Shown here piece after piece: positions 45,044-56,060 of a stretch of 64,000 bases of DNA. The stretch spans positions 912,906-976,905 of the forward strand of contig NZ_ML636798.1 in assembly GCF_006476065.1 (NCBI RefSeq), given 5' to 3'. The notes beneath the pieces were generated by a model that made no database searches, was not told the DNA's origin, and worked only from the letters and a program-made list of their open reading frames with translations. Every line of letters begins with the position of its first letter. Position 1 is the stretch's first letter. The translations under genes were made by a program, and so were the position numbers. This DNA comes from Cognatiluteimonas lumbrici. GTDB lineage: Bacteria; Pseudomonadota; Gammaproteobacteria; Xanthomonadales; Xanthomonadaceae.

Positions 45044-46119
45044 TCATCAGCTCCCGGCTTCCGCTTGCGTTTTTGCGGATCCTTGGCAGGGCTCTTCACA
45101 AGTGACGATTTCAGTGATTCAGCCGCACTCCGCAAATCCTCCACATACCGCGCCTCCGCCGCCTGCTCGGCTTCCAGGCGCCGCCGTTCGGAAAACTCGT
45201 CGTACTGGCGCTGCGCCCACTCCAGTGCATCGGCGTGCCTGACCTTACCGGCGTTGTCCAACACCGGCAGTTCGGTATCGCGCAGAAACTTGTCGAGGAA
45301 GCCGTCCCAGTCGGCCAGGCGGATGTCCTGCCGGCGCATGGCGCGGAACTCGGCTTGGTCCAGGAACATGACGGTGATGCGGTTGAGGACGTCGATTTCC
45401 TGCGCGTCCAGGTAGTTCTTGGCGGTGCCCACGTCCTGCTTGAGCACGCGGCTGCCCTTCCAGGTGTTCAGGCCCATGTTGGGCAGGGCGGCATCGGCGC
45501 GGCGGCGCAAGATCTCGGCCGCGGTCAGGCCGGTGGCGGCGTAATGCACCTTGTTCTGCATGATGGCGAAGAAGCGCTGGGTGGCCTGCTCGCCCTCGCG
45601 GTAGTCCACGGCCAAGGCGAAGATCTCGCGGATGCGCTGATAGACCCGAGCCTCGCTGGCGCGAATGTCGCGGATGCGGGCCAGCAGCTCGTCGAAGTGG
45701 TCGACGGGGCTGCGGTTGCCCTTTAGCCGCTCGTCGTCCAGCGCGAAGCCCTTCACCAGGTATTCGGCCAGACGGGCCGTGGCCCACTGGCGGAACTCGG
45801 TGCCGCGGTTGGAGCGCACCCGGTAGCCGACGGCGAGGATGGCTTCCAGGCTGTAGTGATCCACGTCGCGGCGCACGCTGCGGGCACCTTCCATCTGAAC
45901 TATTCGGAACTTCCGAATGGTTCGTTCAGGGTCGATCTCACCCTCCTTGTAGACGGTGGACAGGTGCTCGTTGACCGTCGGGACCGAGACGCCGTAGAGC
46001 TCGGCGATCTGGCGCTGGGTCAACCAGACGGTTTCGCCGGTCAACAGGACGCGGATGCCATCTCCGCCCGGGTAGATCAGCAGTTCGCCTTCCGCGGCGG
46101 GCGTGAGGTCCTTGCTCAT
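45040..46119 (-). CDS. RhuM family protein
   Basis: This 359-residue protein matches RhuM (virulence-associated) proteins: IYPGGDGIRVLLTGETVWLTQRQIAELYGVSVPTVNEHL (helix-turn-helix-like), RSVRRDVDHYSLEAILAVGYRVRS, FRQWATARLAEYLVKGF and LADWDGFLDKFL. The biochemical role is unknown, but the gene is often found inside type I restriction operons and may be a defence accessory. It overlaps hsdM and hsdS by 4 nt each, so it is co-translated with both. Confidence 0.85.
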   Translation of the reverse strand: MSKDLTPAAEGELLIYPGGDGIRVLLTGETVWLTQRQIAELYGVSVPTVNEHLSTVYKEGEIDPERTIRKFRIVQMEGARSVRRDVDHYSLEAILAVGYRVRSNRGTEFRQWATARLAEYLVKGFALDDERLKGNRSPVDHFDELLARIRDIRASEARVYQRIREIFALAVDYREGEQATQRFFAIMQNKVHYAATGLTAAEILRRRADAALPNMGLNTWKGSRVLKQDVGTAKNYLDAQEIDVLNRITVMFLDQAEFRAMRRQDIRLADWDGFLDKFLRDTELPVLDNAGKVRHADALEWAQRQYDEFSERRRLEAEQAAEARYVEDLRSAAESLKSSLVKSPAKDPQKRKRKPGADE

Positions 46120-48302
46120 GCCATGAGTCCTTGCAACAGGTCGGCGATCTCGCCCTCCAGCTGTCGGATATCGGCCTCGATCTCCGGAAGCGGGCGCGGC
46201 GGCTTGTAGACGTAGAAGTGCCGGTTGATCGGGATCTCGTAACCCACCTTGGTCTTGCCGTAGTCCACCCAGGCATCGCGGACGTGCGGAAGGACTTCGC
46301 GTTCCATGTAAGCGTCGATGGTTCCGCGGAATGCTTCGATCAGCCGTTCATTGGGCTTGTCCGGACCGAAGTCCATCGGCAGCGGCAGTTCGGTGCCCGG
46401 TGGCAGCGGAATGTTCTCGGTGTCGCGCAGCTCGCTATCGGGCTCGGGGCGGCCCTTGGCGTCACGGCAGATCTCCGCCTTCGGATCACGCTCGCCCAGG
46501 GCAGCGAAGATCGCTTTCCTGATGGGAGCTGCGATCTTGACGCCGTTCTTTTTCGCCGCTTTGGTCAGGTCGGCATCGAACGCCTTGCGATCGCGATAGC
46601 ACCCCTTCGGCTCCAGCGTCGCCAGCAGGCTTCGAATCTCCTCCTGCTGGGCCTTGCCCTCGGCAACTTCCTTTCGTGCCGCCTTTTCGTCTTTCCGCTT
46701 CTTCGAGGCGGCCAGGTTGGCGAAGGCCGACTGCTCATCAAGCCGCGCGAGGCGCTCGGGTGTGCATGCGAAGTTCATCCGCAGTGGCCGCTCGACCGTC
46801 ACTTTCAGGAAGCCGAACTCGTGATTGTCGAAAATGCGCGAGACAACGCGGGTCTCGTTTTCGCCGGTCTTGTGGTCAATGACAACCTCAGCCGTCTCGC
46901 CGTCCTGATTGTTGCCATAGATACGCGTGAGCGCATCGATCTGCTCATCGGAGATTTCGTTGCGCTTGTTGTTGAGGCTCTTCTTCATCTTGCGGAAGAA
47001 GCGTGTACCGTCGATCAGCTGCACCTTGCCGCGGCGCTCGGCCGGCTTGCGGTTGGTCACCAGCCAGACGTAGGTGTAGATGCCCGTGTTGTAGAACAGC
47101 TGGTCCGGCAGGGCGACGATGGCATCCAACCAGTCGTTCTCGATGATCCAGCGCCGGATGTTGGACGGGCCGGAGCCAGCGTCCCCTGAGAACAGGGGCG
47201 ACCCGTTGAAGACGATGGCGATCTTCGATCCCGGCTTGTCCTCGTTGCCGGCCTCGTGCGGAAGCATCTTGGCGATCATGTGCTGCAGGAACAGCAGCGA
47301 GCCGTCGTTGATCGCCGGCAAACCGGCACCGAAGCGGCCTGAGAACCCGAGCCTCTTGTGCTCGTTCTCGACGACGGCCTTCTGGTCCTTCCATTCCACT
47401 CCGAACGGCGGATTGGCCAGCATGTAGTGGAACTGCCTGCCTTCGAATCCGTCCTTGGTCTTGCCGTCACCAAGGGTGTCGCCGAGGACGATGCTGCTGG
47501 TGTCCTCGTCCTTGATCAGCATGTCGGAGCAGCAGATCGCCCAGGACTCGTCGTTGTACTCCTGGCCGTAGAGCGCAAGGTTGGCGTTGGCATTCTGGGC
47601 CAGGATGAACTTCTCCGACTCCGACAGCATGCCGCCGGTGCCGCATGTGGGGTCGTAAATGGTGCGGAAGATGCCCGGCTTGTATACGTCCTGCTCGCCG
47701 GTATAGACGAGATTGGCCATGAGCCGGATGACTTCGCGCGGAGTGAAGTGGTCGCCGGCCTCCTCGTTGGCCTGCTCGTTGAAGCGCATCACTAGATGCT
47801 CGAACAGATAGCCCATCTGCAGGTTGTCGATGCGGTCGGGGTGGAGGTCCAGCGCCGCCATCGCCTTGACGATGGTGAAGAGGCGGTTGCTGTTGTCCAG
47901 CTTCTCTATCTGGGTTTCGAACTTGAAGCGTTCGAAAATCCTTCGGGCGGTCTCGGAGAAACCGTTGATGTAGTCGACCAGGTTGGGAGCGATGTTCTCC
48001 GGGTCGTCCAGCAGTTTGGCGAACGTATAGCGGCTGGTGTTGTACAGCGGGTACTTTCGGTCCTTGTCGGCCGCCTTGCCCAACAGCTTCCTCATCGCCT
48101 TCTCCGGCGTGCCCTTGGCGATGAGCTTCTCGTGCTGCTTCAGTACCGCTTCCTTGGTGGGCTCCAAAACGCAGTCGAGTCTGCGCAGAACGACCATCGG
48201 CAGCATGACCAACCGGTACTGCGGCGGACGATAGGGCCCGCGCAGGCGGTTGGCGATCTCCCAGATTTTCCCTTTGAGTTCTTCGTGAGTGTTGATGTTC
48301 AT
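46116..48302 (-). CDS. hsdM: Type I restriction system DNA methyltransferase M subunit
   Basis: This 728-residue N6-adenine methyltransferase modifies the site read by HsdS. The N-terminal helical domain is followed by SAM motif I DPTCGTGGMLSESE, then the catalytic motif ANPPFGVEW. A C-terminal part of about 250 residues (GYEIPINRHFYVYKPPRPL near its end) is longer than in many HsdM, and lies where the S subunit contacts it. It is the first gene of the operon. The 230 nt before it (48303-48532) have no gene; the operon promoter is expected there but I cannot place it. Confidence 0.93.
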   Translation of the reverse strand: MNINTHEELKGKIWEIANRLRGPYRPPQYRLVMLPMVVLRRLDCVLEPTKEAVLKQHEKLIAKGTPEKAMRKLLGKAADKDRKYPLYNTSRYTFAKLLDDPENIAPNLVDYINGFSETARRIFERFKFETQIEKLDNSNRLFTIVKAMAALDLHPDRIDNLQMGYLFEHLVMRFNEQANEEAGDHFTPREVIRLMANLVYTGEQDVYKPGIFRTIYDPTCGTGGMLSESEKFILAQNANANLALYGQEYNDESWAICCSDMLIKDEDTSSIVLGDTLGDGKTKDGFEGRQFHYMLANPPFGVEWKDQKAVVENEHKRLGFSGRFGAGLPAINDGSLLFLQHMIAKMLPHEAGNEDKPGSKIAIVFNGSPLFSGDAGSGPSNIRRWIIENDWLDAIVALPDQLFYNTGIYTYVWLVTNRKPAERRGKVQLIDGTRFFRKMKKSLNNKRNEISDEQIDALTRIYGNNQDGETAEVVIDHKTGENETRVVSRIFDNHEFGFLKVTVERPLRMNFACTPERLARLDEQSAFANLAASKKRKDEKAARKEVAEGKAQQEEIRSLLATLEPKGCYRDRKAFDADLTKAAKKNGVKIAAPIRKAIFAALGERDPKAEICRDAKGRPEPDSELRDTENIPLPPGTELPLPMDFGPDKPNERLIEAFRGTIDAYMEREVLPHVRDAWVDYGKTKVGYEIPINRHFYVYKPPRPLPEIEADIRQLEGEIADLLQGLMA

Positions 48303-48532
48303 TCGTCCCTTTGGACCTTCTTTTTTGGGCCGAGGGAGCGAAGGACGTCCCTCTTCTGTTCTGGGGTCATCTTCGTCCAGGCGACGATAGTCTTCACTGG
48401 CTTATGAATCGCGGCTGGGCGAATGGGGGCCAACTTTTTTCAGCGTCCCCATGCCGTTGAATCAACCGCAGAGCATCACCGTTCACTGGGCGTGCCTTGA
48501 GGAAGCCGAGGCGAGCCAACGCCCCCCCTCGC

Positions 48533-50230
<1,698 letters not shown>

Positions 50231-50293
50231 GCCGGAACCTGATGGTGCGTGGAGTCCCATTATGCCGCGCCCCTCATCCGTCCCTTCGGGTCA

Positions 50294-50388
50294 CCTTCTC
50301 CCCGCTCGCGGGGAGAAGGGAGGGCGCGGGGTTCTCCCCGCTCGCGGGGAGAAGGGAGGGTGCGGGTTCTCCCCGCGGGTGGGGAGAA
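50294..50388. repeat. Three tandem hairpin repeats
   Basis: Three copies of a hairpin (TTCTCCCCGC-TC-GCGGGGAGAA; 50294-50319, 50332-50353, 50367-50388) are followed by GGGAGGG, at intervals of about 35-38 nt. Each is a perfect or near-perfect palindrome; the third differs in the loop. They lie in the divergent region between hutU and the methyltransferase gene. Confidence 0.8.
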
Positions 50389-50428
50389 GGGATAGGCTTG
50401 GGGGTCCCTGCCACAGGAGGCTGTTGCC

Positions 50429-51160
50429 ATGAAGTGGACCCTTTCCCTCGTGCTTGCGCTTGCCGCGGCCCCGGCCGCCGCGCAGGCGCCCGATGTTCCC
50501 GATTACGTGTCTGCCGCGGTTGCCGATCCGGTGCGGGCGGAGGACGCGAAGGACGATGATCGCCGCCACATCGCGGAGATCATGGCGTTCTCGGGGGTGA
50601 AGCCCGGCGACACCGTGCTCGAGCTGGTGCCGGGCGGTGGCTACTGGACCCGCGTGTTCAGCGCCATCGTCGGCGCGGACGGCAAGGTCTATGCCGCCGT
50701 GCCGGCGCCGATGGAGAAGTATTCGGAGAAGACCAAGGGGCTGCCCGATGAACTCGCCAACGTCGAGTTGCTGATGCAGCCGGCCGACGCGCTGTCGGCG
50801 CCGACGCCGGTGGACGTGGTGTTCACCGCGCAGAACTACCACGACTACCCGCTCGACTTCATGGGCCCGACGGACCCGGCCGTGCTCAACAAGGCGGTGT
50901 TCGAGGCGCTCGAGCCGGGCGGCGTCTACATCGTCATCGACCACAGCGCCGAGGACGGTTCCGGGCTGCGCGACGCCGATGCCCTGCACCGCATCGACCC
51001 GCTGCTGGTGCGGCAGCAGGTCGAGGCCGCGGGCTTCGAATTCGTGGGCGAAAGCGAGGTGCTGCGCAACGCCGGCGACGACCGCACGCTGAAGGTCTTC
51101 GACCCGTCGGTGCGCGGGCACACCGACCAGTTCGTCTACAAGTTCCGCAAACCCGACTGA
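50429..51160 (+). CDS. Secreted class I SAM-dependent methyltransferase-like protein
   Basis: This 243-residue protein has a signal peptide (LVLALAAAPAAAQA) and a Rossmann methyltransferase fold: LELVPGGGYWTRVFSAIVG (SAM motif I), VDVVFTAQNYHDYP and GGVYIVIDHSAEDG. An exported enzyme with this fold is unusual because SAM is cytoplasmic, but related predicted methyltransferases are common in proteobacteria. The substrate is unknown. A half REP follows its stop. Confidence 0.78.
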   Translation: MKWTLSLVLALAAAPAAAQAPDVPDYVSAAVADPVRAEDAKDDDRRHIAEIMAFSGVKPGDTVLELVPGGGYWTRVFSAIVGADGKVYAAVPAPMEKYSEKTKGLPDELANVELLMQPADALSAPTPVDVVFTAQNYHDYPLDFMGPTDPAVLNKAVFEALEPGGVYIVIDHSAEDGSGLRDADALHRIDPLLVRQQVEAAGFEFVGESEVLRNAGDDRTLKVFDPSVRGHTDQFVYKFRKPD

Positions 51161-51176
51161 CCGCCGCTCCTACAGG
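51161..51176. repeat. Half REP element after the methyltransferase gene
   Basis: CCGCCGCTCCTACAGG directly follows the stop codon. It is the right half of the REP type found at 52499-52525. Confidence 0.6.
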
Positions 51177-51205
51177 TGTCATGGGGGCTGGTTATCATCG
51201 GAGGC

Positions 51206-52456
51206 ATGAAGCATGCCGTCCGTTGGTCCGCCCCCCTTCTTGCCCTTCTCCTCGCCGCCTGCGCCGGCACTCCCGACGCTCCACCACCCCACCCCACCGT
51301 GCTGCTGGTCTCGGTGGACGGCCTGCGCGCCGACGCCGTCGGCAGCGGCGCCATGCCGACGCTGGACGCGCTGGCCAAGCGCGGGGTGCATGCGCGCTGG
51401 ATGACGCCGTCCTATCCCACCCTCACCTTCCCCAACCACTACACGCTGGTCACCGGGCTGCGCCCCGACCACCACGGCATCGTCAACAACACCATGCACG
51501 ACGGCGTGCTCGGTGACTTCTCGTTGCGCAACCGCGAGGCGGTGTCGGATGCGCGCTGGTGGGGCGGCAAGCCGGCCTGGGTGACGCTGCAGGAACACGG
51601 CGGCATTGCCGCGACCATGTTCTGGCCCGGCTCCGAGGCGCCGGTGGCCGGCCGGCACCCGACCCACTGGCTGCCGTTCGACGGCGACATGAGCGCGCGG
51701 GACCGGGTGGCGCAGGTGCTGGAGTGGCTCGACCTGCCGCGGCGGCCGCAGTTGCTGACGCTGTACTTCGACAAGGTGGACCACGCCGGGCACCGGCACG
51801 GGCCGCATTCGCCCGAGGCGCTGGCCGCGCAGCGCAAGGTGGACGACGCGCTGGCGGCGCTGCTGGAGGGCCTGGAGACGCGCGGCCTGCGCGACGCCGT
51901 GGACATCATCGTCGTCTCCGACCACGGCATGGCCGGGATCCTGCCGGGGCAGCGCGAGTACCTGGACGACTGGCTGGCCGCCGCCGGTCTGTCGATCGCC
52001 GACGTCGAGGTGGTCAGCACCGGCGCGGTCGCCGGCGTGGTCGCTGGCGTCGGCCGGGAGGCGGCGATCGCCGGGGCGCTGGTCCGGCGCCACGCCCACG
52101 CCGAGTGCTGGCCGAAGCAGGGCCTCCCGGAACGCTGGCACTACGGCACGCATCCGCGCGTGCCGGCGATCGTCTGCCAGGCCGACGATGGCTGGATCAT
52201 CACCCGGCGTCCGCCGCCCGACAGCGACTGGCGCCCGCCCACGCACCTGACCGGCGCCCACGGCTACGACACGGCGTCGCCGGAAATGCGCGCGGTGTTC
52301 ATTGCCGACGGCCCGAGCTTCGCCGACGGGGTCACTATGGCCCCGTTCGACAACGTGGACGTGTATCCGCTGCTGATGCGCCTGCTCGGCGTGCCGGCGG
52401 AGCCGAATGATGGCGACCCCGCGACCTTCGAACCGGTGCTGGAGCCTGGCCTGTAG
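51206..52456 (+). CDS. Nucleotide pyrophosphatase/phosphodiesterase (NPP, alkaline phosphatase superfamily)
   Basis: This 416-residue lipoprotein has lipobox LAAC, so it is anchored in the envelope. The metal motif VSVDGLRADAV, the Thr nucleophile in PTLTFPNHYTLVTGLRP, YFDKVDHAGHRHGP and VVSDHGM give the two-zinc centre of NPP enzymes, which hydrolyse nucleotide pyrophosphate and phosphodiester bonds. The well studied bacterial NPP is from Xanthomonas, a relative. The TAG stop (52454-52456) lies inside a REP palindrome shared with hutF. Confidence 0.9.
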   Translation: MKHAVRWSAPLLALLLAACAGTPDAPPPHPTVLLVSVDGLRADAVGSGAMPTLDALAKRGVHARWMTPSYPTLTFPNHYTLVTGLRPDHHGIVNNTMHDGVLGDFSLRNREAVSDARWWGGKPAWVTLQEHGGIAATMFWPGSEAPVAGRHPTHWLPFDGDMSARDRVAQVLEWLDLPRRPQLLTLYFDKVDHAGHRHGPHSPEALAAQRKVDDALAALLEGLETRGLRDAVDIIVVSDHGMAGILPGQREYLDDWLAAAGLSIADVEVVSTGAVAGVVAGVGREAAIAGALVRRHAHAECWPKQGLPERWHYGTHPRVPAIVCQADDGWIITRRPPPDSDWRPPTHLTGAHGYDTASPEMRAVFIADGPSFADGVTMAPFDNVDVYPLLMRLLGVPAEPNDGDPATFEPVLEPGL

Positions 52457-52525
52457 GAGCGGCGCTCGCGCCGCGACCCGCGCTTCCCATCGACCCCTGT
52501 CGCGGCGCTAGCGCCGCTCCTACAG
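52451..52525. repeat. Paired inverted REP elements holding the NPP and hutF stop codons
   Basis: Two REP units (52451-52477 and 52499-52525) face each other with about 21 nt between. Each has CTGTAGGAGCGGCGC on one strand and its complement on the other. The TAG in the left unit ends NPP; the TAG in the right unit ends hutF. Confidence 0.85.
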
Positions 52526-53719
52526 GAGCTTCTTGATGGCTTCGCGGTAGCGGGCGGCGATGGTGTCGCGGTCGCGGTGGATGCCGCCGGACACGAGCTG
52601 CTCGCCGGCGACATGGACGGTGTCCACCAGGTTGCGGTTGCCGCTGAAGATCCAGCGGTCGACGAGGTCGGTGTCGTTCGCGCCGACGAGCTGCGGCGCG
52701 TGCATGTCCAGGGTCAGCGTGTCGCCCTCGCCGTCGAAGCCGGTGGCGTTGCGGCGGCTGTCGCACACCGCCTGCAGCAGGGTCTCGCCGACGCTCGGCG
52801 AGTCCGCGCCGGCCACGATGTTGCGACGCCCGGTGGCCAGCCGCTGGCCGTACTCCAGCCAGCGCAGTTCCTCCACCGGCGACACCGAGATGTGCGAGTC
52901 GGAACCGATGCCGTACGCGCCGCCCGCCGCCAGGTAGTCGCGCATCGGGAACAGGCCGTCGCCGAGGTTGGCCTCGGTGGTCGGGCACAGCGCCACGGTC
53001 GCGCCGCTGCGCGCGACGCCGCGGGTTTCCGCCGGCTCCAGGTGGGTGGCGTGCACCAGCGTCCAGCGCGCGTCCACCTCGGCGTTGTCCAGCAGCCATT
53101 CCACCGGGCGCGCGTTGCGCAGCGCCAGGCAGTCCTGCACCTCGCCCACCTGCTCGGCGATGTGGATGTGCACCGGCATGTCGCGCGGCAGCGCCGACAC
53201 CACCGCGTCCATCGCCGCCTGCGGCACCGCGCGCAGGCTGTGCAGCGCGCAGCCGATGCGCACGCGTTCGCCCTGCTCCGCGCGCAGCGCCTGGATCAAC
53301 GCGAGGAAGTCGTCCACGCCGTGGCCGAAGCGCTGCTGGCGCTCGCCCAGCGGGCGGCCGTCGAAGCCGCCGCTCATGTACAGCACCGGCAGCAGCGTGA
53401 TGCGGATGCCGGTGTCGGCCGCGGCCCGCAGCAGCGCGCGCGACATCGCCGCCGGATCCTCGTAGCGGCGGCCGCCGGGCGCGTGGTGCAGGTAGTGGAA
53501 CTCGCAGACGCTGGTGTAGCCGGCCTCGAGCATCTCCACGTACAGCTGCGACGCGACCGCATGCAGCGTGTCCGGGTCGAAGCGCTCGGCCATGCGGTAC
53601 ATGGTCTCGCGCCAGGTCCAGAACGAATCCTCGGGATTGCCCTGGCGCTCGGCCATGCCGGCCATCGCCCGCTGGAACGCGTGGGAATGCAGGTTCGGGA
53701 TGCCGGGGAGCGTGCGCAT
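52520..53719 (-). CDS. hutF: Formimidoylglutamate deiminase (possibly N-terminally trimmed)
   Basis: This 399-residue amidohydrolase removes ammonia from N-formimino-glutamate in the five-step histidine route. Metal ligands: NLHSH (His11, His13), IHIAEQVGE (His and Glu), LVHATHL (His) and GSDSH (Asp). [10 protein letters not shown] is family-specific. The start at 53719 leaves only eight residues before NLHSH; most HutF have about 45 more that form half of a beta sandwich. The divergent hutI starts 45 nt away, so no room exists for them. Either this lineage trimmed the domain or the start lies further upstream inside hutI. Confidence 0.87.
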   Translation of the reverse strand: MRTLPGIPNLHSHAFQRAMAGMAERQGNPEDSFWTWRETMYRMAERFDPDTLHAVASQLYVEMLEAGYTSVCEFHYLHHAPGGRRYEDPAAMSRALLRAAADTGIRITLLPVLYMSGGFDGRPLGERQQRFGHGVDDFLALIQALRAEQGERVRIGCALHSLRAVPQAAMDAVVSALPRDMPVHIHIAEQVGEVQDCLALRNARPVEWLLDNAEVDARWTLVHATHLEPAETRGVARSGATVALCPTTEANLGDGLFPMRDYLAAGGAYGIGSDSHISVSPVEELRWLEYGQRLATGRRNIVAGADSPSVGETLLQAVCDSRRNATGFDGEGDTLTLDMHAPQLVGANDTDLVDRWIFSGNRNLVDTVHVAGEQLVSGGIHRDRDTIAARYREAIKKLL

Positions 53720-53764
53720 GCCGGCATTCTCGCCCGGCCACCCCGGCAATGCGAGAATCCGGGC

Positions 53765-54991
53765 ATGGCGGACCGCGACCCCAACCATTACGACGGCCTG
53801 GCCACCGGCCTTGTCCTGGCGACCCTCGATGCCGAAGCCGGCTACGGCCTGGTCGAGGACGGCGCCCTGGCCTGGCGCGACGGGCTGCTGGCCTATGCCG
53901 GCCCGCGCACCGGCCTGCCGCCGGGCGCCAGCGCCGACGAGGAACTGGAGTTCGACGGCGGCCTGGCCACGCCCGGGCTCGTGGACTGCCACACCCACCT
54001 GGTGTTCGCAGGCGACCGCGCGCGCGAGTTCGAGATGCGCCTGCAGGGCGAGAGCTACGAAGCGATCGCGCGCGCCGGCGGCGGCATCCTCTCCACCGTG
54101 CGTGCGGTGCGCGCGGCCAGCGAGGACACGCTGCTCGCCGAATCATTGCCGCGTGCGCGCGCCCTGCTCCGCGACGGCGCCACCACGCTCGAGATCAAGT
54201 CCGGCTACGGGCTCGAGCTGGAGGCAGAGCGCCGCATGCTGCGCGTCGCGCGCCGCATCGGCGAGGAACTCGGCATCAGCGTGCGCATCACCTACCTCGG
54301 CGCGCATGCGCTGCCGCCCGAATACGCCGGCGACGGCGACGCCTACATCAATGCCGCGATCGAGTGGCTCGGGATCCTGCACGAGGAAGGCCTGGTGGAT
54401 GCGGTGGACGCCTTCTGCGAGGGCATCGGCTTCACCCCGGCGCAGACCCGGCGCATGTTCGAGGCGGCGCAGCTGCTGGACCTGCCGGTGAAGCTGCACG
54501 CCGACCAGCTCAGCGACCTCGGCGGCGCGGCGCTCGTCGCCGACTTCGACGGCCTGTCCGCCGACCACATCGAGCACAGTTCCGAGGACGCGGTGCGCGC
54601 GATGGCCGCGGCCGGCACCGTCGCGGTGCTGCTGCCGGGCGCCTTCCATGTGCTGCGCGAGACCCGGCTGCCGCCGCTCGACGCGCTGCGCACGCACGGC
54701 GTGCCGATGGCGGTGGCCACCGACTGCAATCCCGGGACCTCGCCGCTGCTGTCGCTGCGCCAGGCGATGCAGCTCGCCTGCACCCACTTCCGCCTCACCC
54801 CGGAGGAAGCCCTGCGCGGTGCCACCGTCAACGCAGCGCGCGCGCTCGGGCTCGCCGACCGCGGCGTGCTGCGCGCCGGCATGCGCGCGGACTTCGTGGC
54901 CTGGAACCTGCGCCAGCCGGCGGAACTCTGCTACTGGCTCGGCGGCGAACTGGCGGCCGCGGTGTTCGCCGGCGGCCGCCGCGTGGCCTGA
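53765..54991 (+). CDS. hutI: Imidazolonepropionase
   Basis: This 408-residue amidohydrolase converts imidazolone propionate to N-formimino-glutamate, the third step of histidine breakdown. Metal site: [14 protein letters not shown] (two His), [14 protein letters not shown], and [11 protein letters not shown] (Asp). The substrate pocket [14 protein letters not shown] is typical of HutI. It is divergent from hutF with 45 nt between, so the two promoters must be packed together. The start is the ATG at 53765. Confidence 0.94.
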   Translation: MADRDPNHYDGLATGLVLATLDAEAGYGLVEDGALAWRDGLLAYAGPRTGLPPGASADEELEFDGGLATPGLVDCHTHLVFAGDRAREFEMRLQGESYEAIARAGGGILSTVRAVRAASEDTLLAESLPRARALLRDGATTLEIKSGYGLELEAERRMLRVARRIGEELGISVRITYLGAHALPPEYAGDGDAYINAAIEWLGILHEEGLVDAVDAFCEGIGFTPAQTRRMFEAAQLLDLPVKLHADQLSDLGGAALVADFDGLSADHIEHSSEDAVRAMAAAGTVAVLLPGAFHVLRETRLPPLDALRTHGVPMAVATDCNPGTSPLLSLRQAMQLACTHFRLTPEEALRGATVNAARALGLADRGVLRAGMRADFVAWNLRQPAELCYWLGGELAAAVFAGGRRVA

Positions 54992-54994
54992 GGC

Positions 54995-55732
54995 CTACTG
55001 ACGCAACGATTCCGGCGTGATGCTGGCGGCCACCTCGCCGTCGGCGTCGAGGAACGCGATCCGCGCCTCGCCTTCCGGCGTCACTTCCAGCAGCAGCCGC
55101 GGCTTGCCGTCGGCGCCGGACAGCGTCACCACCGAGTCCTGCCCGCGGTTCTTGCCGACGAACACCCGCTGCTTCAGCGCGCCGCCCTGGGCCGCGTGTT
55201 CCGCGAACAGCGCCTCGCGCGCGGCCTCCTGCTCCGGCTCGGGCAGCGTGGAGATCCGCTGCATCTCGCGGAACACGCCCTCGATCGAGCGGCTGCCGGT
55301 GTCGTTGACCTGCAGCCCGGCGCGCACCACGCCGTCCATCTCGTGCTGGCTGAGCGCCAGGGTCTGGTCGCGGTCGTACGGATCGAAGCTGAGGTGGCCG
55401 CCGCTGTCGGGCTTGCCGTCCTCCAGCAGCCCGCCGGCGAAGATCAGGCCGCCGTTCTCCATGCCCTCGTCGTTGTAGAAGATCATCCCGGCGACGTGGC
55501 GCGGGTGGTCGTACTCGCGGTCGCCGAAGATCGCGCCGGGGAAGGCGTCCTTGTTCGAGACCACCATCCGCAGCGTGCCGTCCGGCTCGCGCACGTTGAT
55601 GCGTTGCACGTCGATTGTGTCGAAGGTGGCGTTGCCGCCGCCGGCGGCGCTGGCGCCGGTCAGCACGATCGCGCCGAGCACGAGCGTGAGCAGGCCGGAA
55701 TAGACGACCAGGAAGCGTTGCGTGAAGTCCAT
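54995..55732 (-). CDS. Membrane-anchored hypothetical protein
   Basis: This 245-residue protein has one N-terminal helix (VVYSGLLTLVLGAIVLTGAS), which could be an uncleaved signal anchor, and a periplasmic domain. Segments such as RINVREPDGTLRMVVSN and PRLLLEVTPEGEARIAFLDADG look like beta-strand repeats. No function is recognised. Its stop lies 3 nt after the hutI stop on the other strand. Confidence 0.7.
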   Translation of the reverse strand: MDFTQRFLVVYSGLLTLVLGAIVLTGASAAGGGNATFDTIDVQRINVREPDGTLRMVVSNKDAFPGAIFGDREYDHPRHVAGMIFYNDEGMENGGLIFAGGLLEDGKPDSGGHLSFDPYDRDQTLALSQHEMDGVVRAGLQVNDTGSRSIEGVFREMQRISTLPEPEQEAAREALFAEHAAQGGALKQRVFVGKNRGQDSVVTLSGADGKPRLLLEVTPEGEARIAFLDADGEVAASITPESLRQ

Positions 55733-55785
55733 CGGATGGCCCTCGCGTGGGTGGAACGGGACACCTTAACGGCGCGCCGGCCATG

Positions 55786-55813
55786 AAAAAACCCCGCCTG
55801 GGCGGGGTTTTTT
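55786..55813 (-). terminator. Rho-independent terminator after the THX gene
   Basis: AAAAAACCCCGCC and GGCGGGGTTTTTT form a 7-bp GC stem (plus A-T pairs) with runs of A and T on both sides, so it can act in both directions. It lies 20 nt after the THX stop codon in the minus direction. Confidence 0.88.
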
Positions 55814-55832
55814 CGTAAACCGTGCGTCGGCC

Positions 55833-56021
55833 CTACTTGGCGGCCGCCTTCTTGGCGACCGACTTGCGCGGCGCCTTCGCCACCGACTTGGTGGCCGTCT
55901 TCTTCGCCACCGGTGCGGGAGCGGCGCCGGTGGCACGCTTGGCGGCGGCCTGCGGGCGCGCCTTGCCGTAGCTGGAGATGTAGCGCTTGCCCTTGGTGGT
56001 CTTGCGGTCGCCCTTGCCCAT
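55833..56021 (-). CDS. 30S ribosomal protein THX with a lysine/alanine-rich tail
   Basis: This 62-residue protein starts MGKGDRKTTKGKRYISSYGK, which matches the Thx family of small ribosomal subunit proteins. The rest is an Ala-Lys-Pro tail (VAKKTATKSVAKAPRKSVAKK), like the tail of histone H1, not usual in classic Thx. It should bind rRNA in the 30S head. It is followed by a strong terminator. Confidence 0.82.
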   Translation of the reverse strand: MGKGDRKTTKGKRYISSYGKARPQAAAKRATGAAPAPVAKKTATKSVAKAPRKSVAKKAAAK

Positions 56022-56060
56022 GTGCTGCTCCTGGAAAATGCTCGAATGCTGGCGGCGATT

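Noticed and set aside
50294-50388. Tandem repeats as a CRISPR array
   Set aside because: Repeats are palindromic, only three, with near-identical short gaps of about 12-13 nt and no cas genes nearby.
53720-53788. Upstream in-frame ATG for hutF at 53788
   Set aside because: It lies inside the hutI coding start; the added residues do not look like the HutF beta domain.
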